Shown: positions 17,841 through 24,620 of the stretch, one piece after another
How positions within the stretch are numbered: position 1 is the stretch's first letter
How the letters are laid out: the number at the start of each line of letters is the position of its first letter
Source: Bacteroidota bacterium
Lineage (GTDB): Bacteria; Bacteroidota; Bacteroidia; Cytophagales; Cyclobacteriaceae
DNA length: 64,000 bases
Assembly: GCA_016178785.1 (NCBI GenBank)
Contig: JACOSO010000035.1
Coordinates: forward strand, 24,239 to 88,238
Direction of reading: 5' to 3'
Position numbers and translations under genes: made by a program
The notes under the pieces: model-generated
What the model was told of the DNA's origin: nothing
The model's input: the letters and a program-made list of their open reading frames with translations, nothing else
Databases searched by the model: none

Positions 17841-18185
17841 TCACTCCTCAACAAATTTCGGGTTCAATGCCATATTCGGAATAGCACTCCACAACTCATC
17901 TCTTGTGTCTTTAGTGTATTCCATGGCTCTTTTTCCAAGCGCTGTTATCTGAAAATATTTCTTAGGTCGGCCCGCGCGTTCTTCGGTAGCTTCGCCTTCA
18001 CGTGATTTGAGATAACCTTTATCCTCCAGTCTCTTTAGTGCTGTCTGGAGGGCTCCTACGCTGACGTTGCGGGTCAGCCTTGTTTCGATTTCCTTTTTGA
18101 TAGAAACGCCATACGCTTCATCATAAAGTACTCCTACCGTGAGAAGTACCACTTCTTCAAATTCACCGAGTTGATATTTTTTCAT
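17841..18185 (-). CDS. PadR-family transcriptional regulator
   Basis: A 114-residue winged-helix repressor of the PadR family. The N-terminus MKKYQLGEFEEVVLLTVGVL and the DNA-binding part (VGALQTALKRLEDKGYLKSR) followed by RPKKYFQITALGKRAM are typical. Bacteroidota PadR proteins commonly head operons of prefix-domain permeases, and here two such permeases follow on the same strand. It probably represses its own operon; a perfect inverted repeat 41 bases upstream (18226-18244) is a candidate operator. The ligand is unknown. Confidence 0.92.
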   Translation of the reverse strand: MKKYQLGEFEEVVLLTVGVLYDEAYGVSIKKEIETRLTRNVSVGALQTALKRLEDKGYLKSREGEATEERAGRPKKYFQITALGKRAMEYTKDTRDELWSAIPNMALNPKFVEE

Positions 18186-18225
18186 GAGCGAAAAAATTAT
18201 TTCCTAATTGTAGTATTAAAAATCA

Positions 18226-18244
18226 TGCCAATAGGGAATTGGCA
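18226..18244. promoter_or_regulatory. Candidate PadR operator
   Basis: TGCCAAT-agGGA-ATTGGCA, a perfect seven-base inverted repeat with a five-base spacer, sits 41-59 bases upstream of the padR start. Position and symmetry suit autoregulation; the sequence does not resemble the ATGT..ACAT operators known for PadR proteins of Firmicutes. Confidence 0.4.
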
Positions 18245-18501
18245 ATCGTTTCCATGTTTTTAAGAAGTTGATTGATCAATTACAGACACAAAACGTTCGA
18301 ACTCGGTCAGTGAATAATGGCTCGGTCAAACAACGGGGTCTTGTTTTTTGAAAACGACTAGAATTTTAACGGTCATTTCTGCCATTAGAAGGCAAAAGAT
18401 GCCCTTGATGGGGAATTACAGATTCACAAGTAAACTATTAGCCCCAAAACTCGTCCTACTATTGTATGACACACGGTTTAATACATACGATAAAGAAAAG
18501 A

Positions 18502-18579
18502 ATGGGAATGCCAATCTTCATTCTCTTTGTGATCATCTTGCTATTGCTTCTGTTTATTGGATTTGGCAAGGCATTCTAA
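18502..18579 (+). CDS. Candidate 25-residue hydrophobic peptide
   Basis: An ATG at 18502 opens a 25-codon frame ending in TAA at 18577. It reads MGMPIFILFVIILLLLL then FIGFGKAF, essentially a single membrane helix with a basic tail. The start is preceded by gataaagaaaaga, an A-rich leader of the kind favoured in Bacteroidota. It lies in the 430-base gap between divergent padR and convergent lepB, which otherwise contains no gene. Codon choice is ordinary. It could be a small membrane regulator or toxin-like peptide, or chance; nothing here shows expression. Confidence 0.35.
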   Translation: MGMPIFILFVIILLLLLFIGFGKAF

Positions 18580-18619
18580 ATCCCTTTTCATCATCCCTCC
18601 ATATCCAATTGCATGTCGA

Positions 18620-19735
18620 TTATTCTATTACATTAAACAATCGACTCCATCTTATTTTGTTCAACAGACGCGCTTCATTGTCAATCGAAAACCAGATGAA
18701 CAAAGGTTTTCCTAAAATATGATCTTCAGGAACAAAACCCCAGTAACGCGAATCGAGTGAGTTGTCGCGATTGTCGCCCATCATGAAATAATAATTTTGG
18801 GCAAATTTATAGTCAGAAATTTCCTTCCCATCAATAATTAGCCTGCCTCTTTCAATCGCCACCTTTTCATGCCTCTCATACAGCTTAATGATCTCACCAT
18901 ATATATTAAGTGTTGAATCATTTACAATCATTTTCATTCCTTTTTCAGGAATAATCAAAGGGCCGTAGTTATCACGGCTCCATGTTTCTTTTTTCAATGA
19001 GGGAAAAATGGGAAAAGCAGAGCTTTGATCAGCGCTGTTTTCTACTGAGCGAATGAATGATAGAGATTTTATCTGCACCATTTGGTCGTGCGTGAGAGAC
19101 ATATTGTAAGCCGCTGATGCATCAGGAGTTCTACCCAAATAGGTATAATCATCGCTATTGAGTTCAAGGTTATCCAAATGCCGCTTATGGATTTCATCTT
19201 TGGCAATTACCAAGTAGCTAAACTTCATGTTTACTGGATTCGTCAGGGCCTTTCCATTGATGAAAACCTGTTTATTCCTGATCTCTAATTTATCGCCATG
19301 AACACCGACACAACGCTTCACTAAGTACGTTTTTAGATCAACGGGCCTTTCGGTTTTATCGAGCAAATCTTTAGGAACGTTAAATACAACAGGTTCACCT
19401 CGCCTCACTTCTCTCAATCCCGGCAAACGGTAAGGGGGCAACTGAATCCATGTGAGATAAGATGGTATTTCGGTTCCCCATATTTTTTGATGAGTTAGCG
19501 GGATTTGCAGGGGAGTACGCGGAGTTCGCGTACCATAATGAAACTTGCTTACAAAAAGAAAATCGCCAACAAGTAAAGAGTTTTCCATCGATGGCGTAGG
19601 GATCACAAAAGCTTCCACCAATGACCATCTAAAAAGTGTAGCAACTACTACCGCAAAAACAATTGAATCGCGCCACTCTTGCAGCCAGGGCTTTGGTTTC
19701 TGCTTAACCAATTTTTTAAAGGGATTCCATTTCAT
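18620..19735 (-). CDS. lepB: Signal peptidase I
   Basis: A 371-residue inner-membrane serine protease that removes signal peptides from exported proteins. After a basic N-terminus and one membrane helix (SIVFAVVVATLFRWSLVEAF) comes the catalytic serine in IPTPSMENSLLVGDFLFVSK (Ser49). The catalytic lysine is in YLVKRCVG (Lys140), and the C-terminal box MMGDNRDNSLDSRYWGFVP follows. A long insertion between lysine and C-terminal box is usual for Bacteroidota enzymes. An upstream ATG at 19804 overlaps the preceding stop as ATGA and cannot be excluded, but MKWNPFKK at 19735 matches the usual N-terminal form of the family. Confidence 0.94.
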   Translation of the reverse strand: MKWNPFKKLVKQKPKPWLQEWRDSIVFAVVVATLFRWSLVEAFVIPTPSMENSLLVGDFLFVSKFHYGTRTPRTPLQIPLTHQKIWGTEIPSYLTWIQLPPYRLPGLREVRRGEPVVFNVPKDLLDKTERPVDLKTYLVKRCVGVHGDKLEIRNKQVFINGKALTNPVNMKFSYLVIAKDEIHKRHLDNLELNSDDYTYLGRTPDASAAYNMSLTHDQMVQIKSLSFIRSVENSADQSSAFPIFPSLKKETWSRDNYGPLIIPEKGMKMIVNDSTLNIYGEIIKLYERHEKVAIERGRLIIDGKEISDYKFAQNYYFMMGDNRDNSLDSRYWGFVPEDHILGKPLFIWFSIDNEARLLNKIRWSRLFNVIE

Positions 19736-19800
19736 AGTTGATGCTTGAAAGGAATAGAAACGCGAGACTGTGTTAAAAAGTTTTTGGCGCCCTTTCAAAA

Positions 19801-20277
19801 TCATCTTTGCATTTCGGCCGAGTCGACAGTTAAAACGCTATTGGTATAATCGATAGTGACCATCTTAGTCAGATTTCCTTTGTCGATGGTTATAATGGTC
19901 TCCTTTTCGAACCGTGAGCCGTAGCCCTGATGTTCGTATAATGTCATTCTGCCTTTGGGAACCCGCAGTCTGCCTGAGAACCAAGTGGCTTTTACGGGCC
20001 TGTCTTTGGCTTGTGGCATGAATGTTTTTAACGTGTACAGCGTTCCTTGATACCCAGAAAGAACGTTCCATTTTTCGTACGTGCCACCAATGGCTTTCAA
20101 TAAAAACTGATTGTCTTTGATTTCCCAGTGAGCCACATATCCTCGCTGACAGTTTGGCGCTGACAGAAATCGAGGGCGCTTCTTGTCATTGCGGATCCAG
20201 TACTGCTCAAGCGGGTTGGAATAGAGATCGAATTGCTGACCATCGAGCGATATTTTGTCTGGGAGTTGGGCTGCCAT
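19801..20277 (-). CDS. Conserved protein of unknown function upstream of lepB
   Basis: A 158-residue soluble-looking protein without signal peptide or membrane helix. It is rich in beta-strand segments: YWIRNDKKRPRFLSAPNCQR near residue 30, ATWFSGRLRVPKGRMTLYEH near 98, then HQGYGSRFEKETIITIDKG. I recall similarly patterned uncharacterised proteins in other bacteria (WFSG.LR.P.G....Y.H.GYG.) but no function. Its stop overlaps a possible lepB start (ATGA), so the two are probably one transcript; a link to secretion is only suggested by that. Confidence 0.75.
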   Translation of the reverse strand: MAAQLPDKISLDGQQFDLYSNPLEQYWIRNDKKRPRFLSAPNCQRGYVAHWEIKDNQFLLKAIGGTYEKWNVLSGYQGTLYTLKTFMPQAKDRPVKATWFSGRLRVPKGRMTLYEHQGYGSRFEKETIITIDKGNLTKMVTIDYTNSVLTVDSAEMQR

Positions 20278-20585
20278 AACCTAAAATTGAATCACACAAT
20301 TTTGCCGAGTTAAGTGTGATTACGAAAAGAAAATCGTTGACCCAACAGTTTGTTCTTCAAACGATAATTTGATTTTGCTGCTTATCGAGAAAAATTGGCC
20401 GCTCTATTAAAAAAAAATGAGATACTCGGTCAGCGGGGTGCCCGTCTGCACTCAAGACCTGGGAAACGATACTTGACTCAAATCGGAAAAAATAGATAAT
20501 AGCTTACTTGCCTACTCACATCATCGTGTGAGCCCTTGTAATCAGCCAAGTCGATATGTTTGTAAAAACAAACCAACCCAAACCA

Positions 20586-21293
20586 ATGAACAGATTAAAA
20601 ACTATGTCTACTGTAACTACTCGAATCGCTTTAGTTCTAGTCTTTATCATCAGCTTGCAAAGTTGCCATGAAACCATTGAGCCAATGGCAACCGGCTCTA
20701 ACACCATTAGCGCAAGTAATTTGAACCAAGCTGCCATTTCTATTAGGCCTTCTACCCTATCAACCACCACAGGTTTTCAAGGCAGAGTGTTCAATGGCAG
20801 TTTCCAGACAATACCGAATGCGGTGATCACTTTCAGCAACGCCAGCGGAATTTACGTTGCTATATGCGATGCTTACGGAACGTTTAAAATTGCTCTCGAT
20901 GCCGGAAGCTATTATTCAAGCTGTACTGCAAACGGCTATCAGTCGTATTTCAGTTCACCTGGTGTTGGTGTAGTGACAGGAAATGATGGCTTTCGGACCT
21001 ATAATTTCTTTTTGAGCAACCCACAAGTGATGGGCTTCGGTGGTGGCGTTTACAATGCTTCGACTTTTGCCCATGTACAGAATGCTACAATCAGCTACAT
21101 TAAGTCGAACGACCCTACTCTGGTATTCAGTACTTTCAGCCCGAACGGATTTTACAGCGTTGACCTTCCGCAGCTCGGAGGTTATTATGCCAAAGTATCT
21201 GCTCTCGGTTATACTTCGTATGATTCAACACCTGGCACTTACGTACTCAATAGCTCAGGTTTTCACACAGCAAATTTCTTTCTGAATCCCTGA
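20586..21293 (+). CDS. Lipoprotein with two carboxypeptidase-like regulatory repeats
   Basis: The 235 residues from ATG 20586 open with a lipoprotein signal, TRIALVLVFIISLQSC, with the acylated cysteine at residue 27. An upstream ATG (20556) gives a less likely longer form. The mature part holds two homologous beta-sandwich units of about 90 residues. The first is GFQGRVFNGSFQTIPNAVIT, with DAYGTFKIALDAGSY. The second is GFGGGVYNASTFAHVQNATI, with PNGFYSVDLPQLGGY. Each ends in a GF.T.NFFL strand (GFRTYNFFLS, GFHTANFFLN). The fold matches the carboxypeptidase regulatory-like domain of Bacteroidota surface proteins. It probably sits on the outer membrane. Its transcript ends at a clear terminator (21329-21358). 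Confidence 0.8.
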   Translation: MNRLKTMSTVTTRIALVLVFIISLQSCHETIEPMATGSNTISASNLNQAAISIRPSTLSTTTGFQGRVFNGSFQTIPNAVITFSNASGIYVAICDAYGTFKIALDAGSYYSSCTANGYQSYFSSPGVGVVTGNDGFRTYNFFLSNPQVMGFGGGVYNASTFAHVQNATISYIKSNDPTLVFSTFSPNGFYSVDLPQLGGYYAKVSALGYTSYDSTPGTYVLNSSGFHTANFFLNP

Positions 21294-21328
21294 GTGTAGA
21301 CGCTGCTTTCTTTCACACAAACCAAATT

Positions 21329-21358
21329 AGTGCACTGTTTATCGGTGCGCTTTTTTTT
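21329..21358 (+). terminator. Terminator after the repeat lipoprotein
   Basis: agtgcac (21329-21335) pairs with gtgcgct (21345-21351, one G-U) and runs directly into eight T residues. Confidence 0.75.
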
Positions 21359-21410
21359 CGATGCCAAGCATCTTTCTGTTCGCTTAAGTCGCTCTTTTAT
21401 CTCGATGTAA

Positions 21411-21440
21411 TTAAGACTTGATCCGACAGTCGGGTCTTAA
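21411..21440. terminator. Bidirectional hairpin between convergent genes
   Basis: ttaagac (21411-21417) and gtcttaa (21434-21440) are perfect inverted arms, with an inner ccgac/gtcgg. It lies between the + lipoprotein and the - LytTR gene and probably ends the latter's transcript. Confidence 0.55.
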
Positions 21441-21467
21441 TTATTACAAATAAACAAATCGCAAGTA

Positions 21468-22244
21468 TCAATGACTTCCATCAAACCAGTTCTTGAACTC
21501 GTTTACTTTTTCGCGGCTTACAATGACTTCTTGCTCCCACTTGATGCTTGGCAAGATCTTAAGGCGGCTGTTGGAGTACACCACCACATCTTGTATGAAT
21601 TGAATGCTGACTATGTATGAGCGGTTGGCGCGGAAGAAGTGTTTTGGGTCGAGCAGGTCTTCGAGGTTTTCGAGCGTGTAGTCAATGATGAATTTTTTGT
21701 TGTCGGAGGTAAAGAGGTATACATCGCGGCCATCGGCAAAGAGCAGCGCGATCTGGTCGGCTGTGATGGAGCGGATATGGTCTCCAAGTTTGACCATGAA
21801 GCGCGTTTTGTAACTCTTCTGGGGCAGGGCGCCAACGGTCTCGCGAATGGTTTCCAATTTCTTATCCCAGGATAACTTTATCGATAAATCCTTTAATTTA
21901 TCGAGACTCGCACTCAGGTCGGCAAAAGACACGGGTTTCAACAAATAGTCAATGCCTTTGACTTTGAATGCTTCGAGCGCATAATCGTTGAAGGCGGTGA
22001 TGAAGATGACGGGCTTCTCTACGTTCACTTGCGGAAAGATCTCGAAGCTTTTTCCATCGAGCAATTGTATGTCCATGAAGATAAGATCAACCTGCGATTG
22101 GTTGGCACGCAACCACTGCACGGCTTCACTCACAGAAGGAATTTTGGCGGCCACGCTGATGCCTCCACTGTATTTGCGCAGGTGACGCTCCAGCTTGTCT
22201 GCTGCAGGGATTTCGTCTTCGATGATAAGTACACGTATGTTCAA
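21468..22244 (-). CDS. LytTR-family response regulator
   Basis: A 258-residue response regulator. The receiver domain (residues 1-120) has the acidic pair in LIIEDE, phospho-acceptor Asp58 in LIFMDIQLLDG, and the conserved threonine and lysine in FITAFNDYALEAFKVKGIDYLLKP. A LytTR DNA-binding domain follows (about 155-255: FMVKLGDHIRSITADQIALL, FFRANRSYIVSIQFI). It is the third gene of a minus-strand unit whose first gene is a LytS-type kinase; a 152-base gap filled with repeat material separates it from the second gene. It presumably receives phosphate from the kinase at 23446-24486. Confidence 0.93.
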   Translation of the reverse strand: MNIRVLIIEDEIPAADKLERHLRKYSGGISVAAKIPSVSEAVQWLRANQSQVDLIFMDIQLLDGKSFEIFPQVNVEKPVIFITAFNDYALEAFKVKGIDYLLKPVSFADLSASLDKLKDLSIKLSWDKKLETIRETVGALPQKSYKTRFMVKLGDHIRSITADQIALLFADGRDVYLFTSDNKKFIIDYTLENLEDLLDPKHFFRANRSYIVSIQFIQDVVVYSNSRLKILPSIKWEQEVIVSREKVNEFKNWFDGSH

Positions 22245-22372
22245 GGTTTAAAATTTCAAAGTTCAAAATTTATTGTTGCTCCTCTGCGTTATTCTTTGCG
22301 ACCTCTGCATGCTCTGCGGTTTCTTTTCACCGCAAAGAAAATACACGCAGAGTTGCGCAGAGAGATTCGGAG
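22241..22372. repeat. Stuttered-word gap element (tttcaaa and ctctgcg words)
   Basis: It starts with tttaaaatttcaaagttcaaaattt. It continues with ctctgcg, ctttgcgacctctgcatgc and ctctgcggttt on one arm and accgcaaag, acgcagag and tgcgcagagag on the other. The two arms are inverted, so the element can fold into a long imperfect hairpin. It separates the kinase-like gene from the LytTR gene. Confidence 0.7.
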
Positions 22373-22396
22373 AAGGTTTTTCATTACAGTTCATGA

Positions 22397-23449
22397 TTAA
22401 GAAACTACGGCAGCGCTTTCCGCAATTTTTACAGCTGGAAATTTAATGTAATTCTCTCCATAGGCCTTCACTTGTACGAAGGGAACATCGCTGAAGAAGG
22501 AATACACTCTTTGAATACGCGCAAAAGCGAGCAAGCTTTCCTCATGCAAGATAAGTTTGTCGTTGAGCCTATGCTGCATCACAATGTAACCGTCATCTTC
22601 TTCATACAACGTGATGCTAAAAGCCGACTCTCGCGATAGCAACGTGTTGCGGATGATGGTATCAACTGCGATCAACAAAGAGCCGGGCACAACATGTGCA
22701 TCAAACATCGACTCGAGTTTTGAAATAAGCCGAAGCTGGCCGTTGTGACGGAAGTTGAAAAGCGAAATCATGTTATTTAAGGCATTGAGTTCATCGGCTA
22801 AATTCACGAGTTCCTTGTCGCGGTTCATGAGTTGGTAACGGTAGATGCTGGCCAGCAAGTCGACCTGGTCTTCGGCATCGTTTACGTCCACATAAAGGCT
22901 CTGCAAAATTGACTCGAGGCTTTCATAGAGGAGCTCGGGATTGATGTCGTTCTTGAAGGCGGTGAAGTCAGCTTCGACTTTCTCGCGGAGTTTGGCCTCG
23001 AGGTTGATCTGAGTGGTGTTCTCGCGAAGCAAATATTCGTTACTTGAGTACAGAATATTATAAAGTAAGGCAGTAAAGCCAAATATCACGAAGAATAGTC
23101 GCAGTTCGTACCAGCCTACCGAGTAACCTTCTACCCACTTGAAGTAAGAGAAGACGCCCAGGTAAACGACAAGCAAAGAGACCGAAAGGCTGATCAACGT
23201 CTGGATGCCAACCCTGTACTTCCTAGGTATTCGCTCAAGCGAATTTGCCAACAGAATGATGGTTACTCTAAGACTCTCCATGGACAGGTAACTGAGGGCC
23301 AGGCAGACGTAGAGTTCCTTGTTGCTATAGATTTTGAGCAGATCATTTAGGTTATTATTTACCAGCAAAATGAGCAGGTAAACCAGGATGCCGTAGAGCA
23401 TCGGAGCGCAGATGCGGAAGAGGGTGTTATGGATGAACAGCTTCTTCAT
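22397..23449 (-). CDS. LytS-like membrane protein lacking the phospho-acceptor histidine
   Basis: A 350-residue protein with about four membrane helices in residues 1-135 and a cytoplasmic domain that aligns by pattern with the LytS kinase encoded just upstream. Where the kinase has QISPHFLFNCLNTI, this protein has DINPELLYESLESI, so Glu172 replaces the histidine. The ATP-binding half is also degraded: the N-box lacks the ENAVKH pattern (it reads DTIIRNTL), and there is no glycine-rich GLDNI motif. I infer a catalytically inactive paralogue that may dimerise with, or regulate, the active kinase. Its ATG overlaps the kinase stop (ATGA), implying coupled synthesis. Confidence 0.8.
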   Translation of the reverse strand: MKKLFIHNTLFRICAPMLYGILVYLLILLVNNNLNDLLKIYSNKELYVCLALSYLSMESLRVTIILLANSLERIPRKYRVGIQTLISLSVSLLVVYLGVFSYFKWVEGYSVGWYELRLFFVIFGFTALLYNILYSSNEYLLRENTTQINLEAKLREKVEADFTAFKNDINPELLYESLESILQSLYVDVNDAEDQVDLLASIYRYQLMNRDKELVNLADELNALNNMISLFNFRHNGQLRLISKLESMFDAHVVPGSLLIAVDTIIRNTLLSRESAFSITLYEEDDGYIVMQHRLNDKLILHEESLLAFARIQRVYSFFSDVPFVQVKAYGENYIKFPAVKIAESAAVVS

Positions 23450-24486
23450 GCTTGGGCGGCCTTTAGGATGGGAAGCTGGACTGAGAACTGCTCCTCGTTT
23501 TTTACAACCACTTGTTCTTTGGTGAAAAATGCGTAGCGTCTTTTGATGTTATCCAAACCGATAGAGAAGCCCGATTTGTCTGGTGTGGTTTCAGTTTTGG
23601 TGTTGGTAACGATCAGTTGATTGCTTTCGAGTGATGAGATCGTAACGGTGAGCGGGCTCTCTCTTGAAACTTTGTTGTGTTTCACTGCATTTTCAACCAG
23701 CAACTGAAGTGTAAGTGGCGGCACAGGACTACCCATCAATTCTTTGGACACATTAATTTCGAGTTTGAAGTTGTCTTCGAATCGCACGCGCAGTAAGTAG
23801 TGAAATGATTTTACAAAATCGATCTCTTCTTTGAGCGAAACGAATTTCTGTTTGTGATTTTTCAGCACGTAGCGGAATGTGTCGGCCATTCTGCGAATAA
23901 ATTCTTCAGTGAGCGCCACATCTTTATAGAGTAAAGAAGAGATGGTATTGAGACAGTTGAACAAAAAGTGAGGGCTGATCTGATTTTTCAGAGATTCAAA
24001 TTGCAATTCAAGCTGCCATCTTTCGAGTCTTAATCGTTCAACTTGCGTGTGAGCGTAGTACCGGAATGAGTAAAACCAGCCATAGGCGATCTCATAGATG
24101 AAGAGCGAAATAATCAGCAAAACGGCTATTTTGACGGAATCAGGTTTAAATATAGAGTCATCTGAAGTGAAGTTGATCGCTAGAATAACTGCAGTCGGAA
24201 CGATAATAATTACATTGGCAGCGAGTCCGCAAATCAGCCGGGAAAGAAATGATTCGCGCCATGAAATTTTACCATCAAGGAAGCCATCGATGAAATAAAC
24301 GATGGCGCCAAACACGTTCATGATGAGAATACTTGCTGCATAATGCTCAATCAGGTAAGGCAATCTGCCCGATGCGCTGAAGTGCAGGTACATCAAAAAA
24401 AGCACACCCAGCGGGGTACAGATGGCTATGATTAGGAGAATTTTTCTCACGCGATTATTTTGTAGGTTTTCCGCCATGCTGAACAT
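23446..24486 (-). CDS. LytS/YehU-type sensor histidine kinase
   Basis: A 346-residue membrane kinase with about four N-terminal helices (residues 14-145). The His_kinase domain reads QISPHFLFNCLNTISSLLYK with His173. It is followed by an N-box (LTLQLLVENAVKHNK) and a G-box (GFSIGLDNIKRRYAFF). This is the family that signals to LytTR regulators, and one is encoded two genes downstream. The first start giving the signal-less membrane N-terminus is 24486; MAENLQNN three codons in is an alternative. Confidence 0.92.
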   Translation of the reverse strand: MFSMAENLQNNRVRKILLIIAICTPLGVLFLMYLHFSASGRLPYLIEHYAASILIMNVFGAIVYFIDGFLDGKISWRESFLSRLICGLAANVIIIVPTAVILAINFTSDDSIFKPDSVKIAVLLIISLFIYEIAYGWFYSFRYYAHTQVERLRLERWQLELQFESLKNQISPHFLFNCLNTISSLLYKDVALTEEFIRRMADTFRYVLKNHKQKFVSLKEEIDFVKSFHYLLRVRFEDNFKLEINVSKELMGSPVPPLTLQLLVENAVKHNKVSRESPLTVTISSLESNQLIVTNTKTETTPDKSGFSIGLDNIKRRYAFFTKEQVVVKNEEQFSVQLPILKAAQA

Positions 24487-24518
24487 GGAACGAAGCTAGC
24501 TAATTTCATGCTAATTGG

Positions 24519-24620
24519 GGATTAGACTTTAGGCATTAGGGCTTAGGCATTTGGCAGTCTGGAATCGAGTGTTATCAAGCGCTGAGAATACCCAATGCCT
24601 AATGCCGAATGCCTAATCAA
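24519..24620. repeat. Stuttered-word gap element with inverted arms (ttaggcatt / aatgcctaa)
   Basis: The left arm holds gattagactttaggcattag and ggcttaggcatt. The right arm holds aatgcctaatgccgaatgcc taatc, the same word inverted. The element can form a hairpin. The TAG stop codon of the neighbouring SDHY-repeat gene (24613-24615) lies inside the right arm. Confidence 0.75.

Noticed and set aside
18348..18722. 124-codon + frame in the padR-lepB gap
   Set aside because: It runs into the antisense of lepB, has no family features and a mixed composition; the 25-codon hydrophobic frame inside the gap is the better candidate.
20473..20500. TTGACT-N16-GATAAT resembling an E. coli-type promoter before the repeat lipoprotein
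   Set aside because: The Bacteroidota housekeeping sigma factor uses a different consensus; the match is probably chance in AT-rich DNA.
22029..22400. 123-codon + frame opposite the LytTR gene end and repeat element
   Set aside because: Composed of antisense coding DNA plus the ctctgcg repeat; no family pattern.
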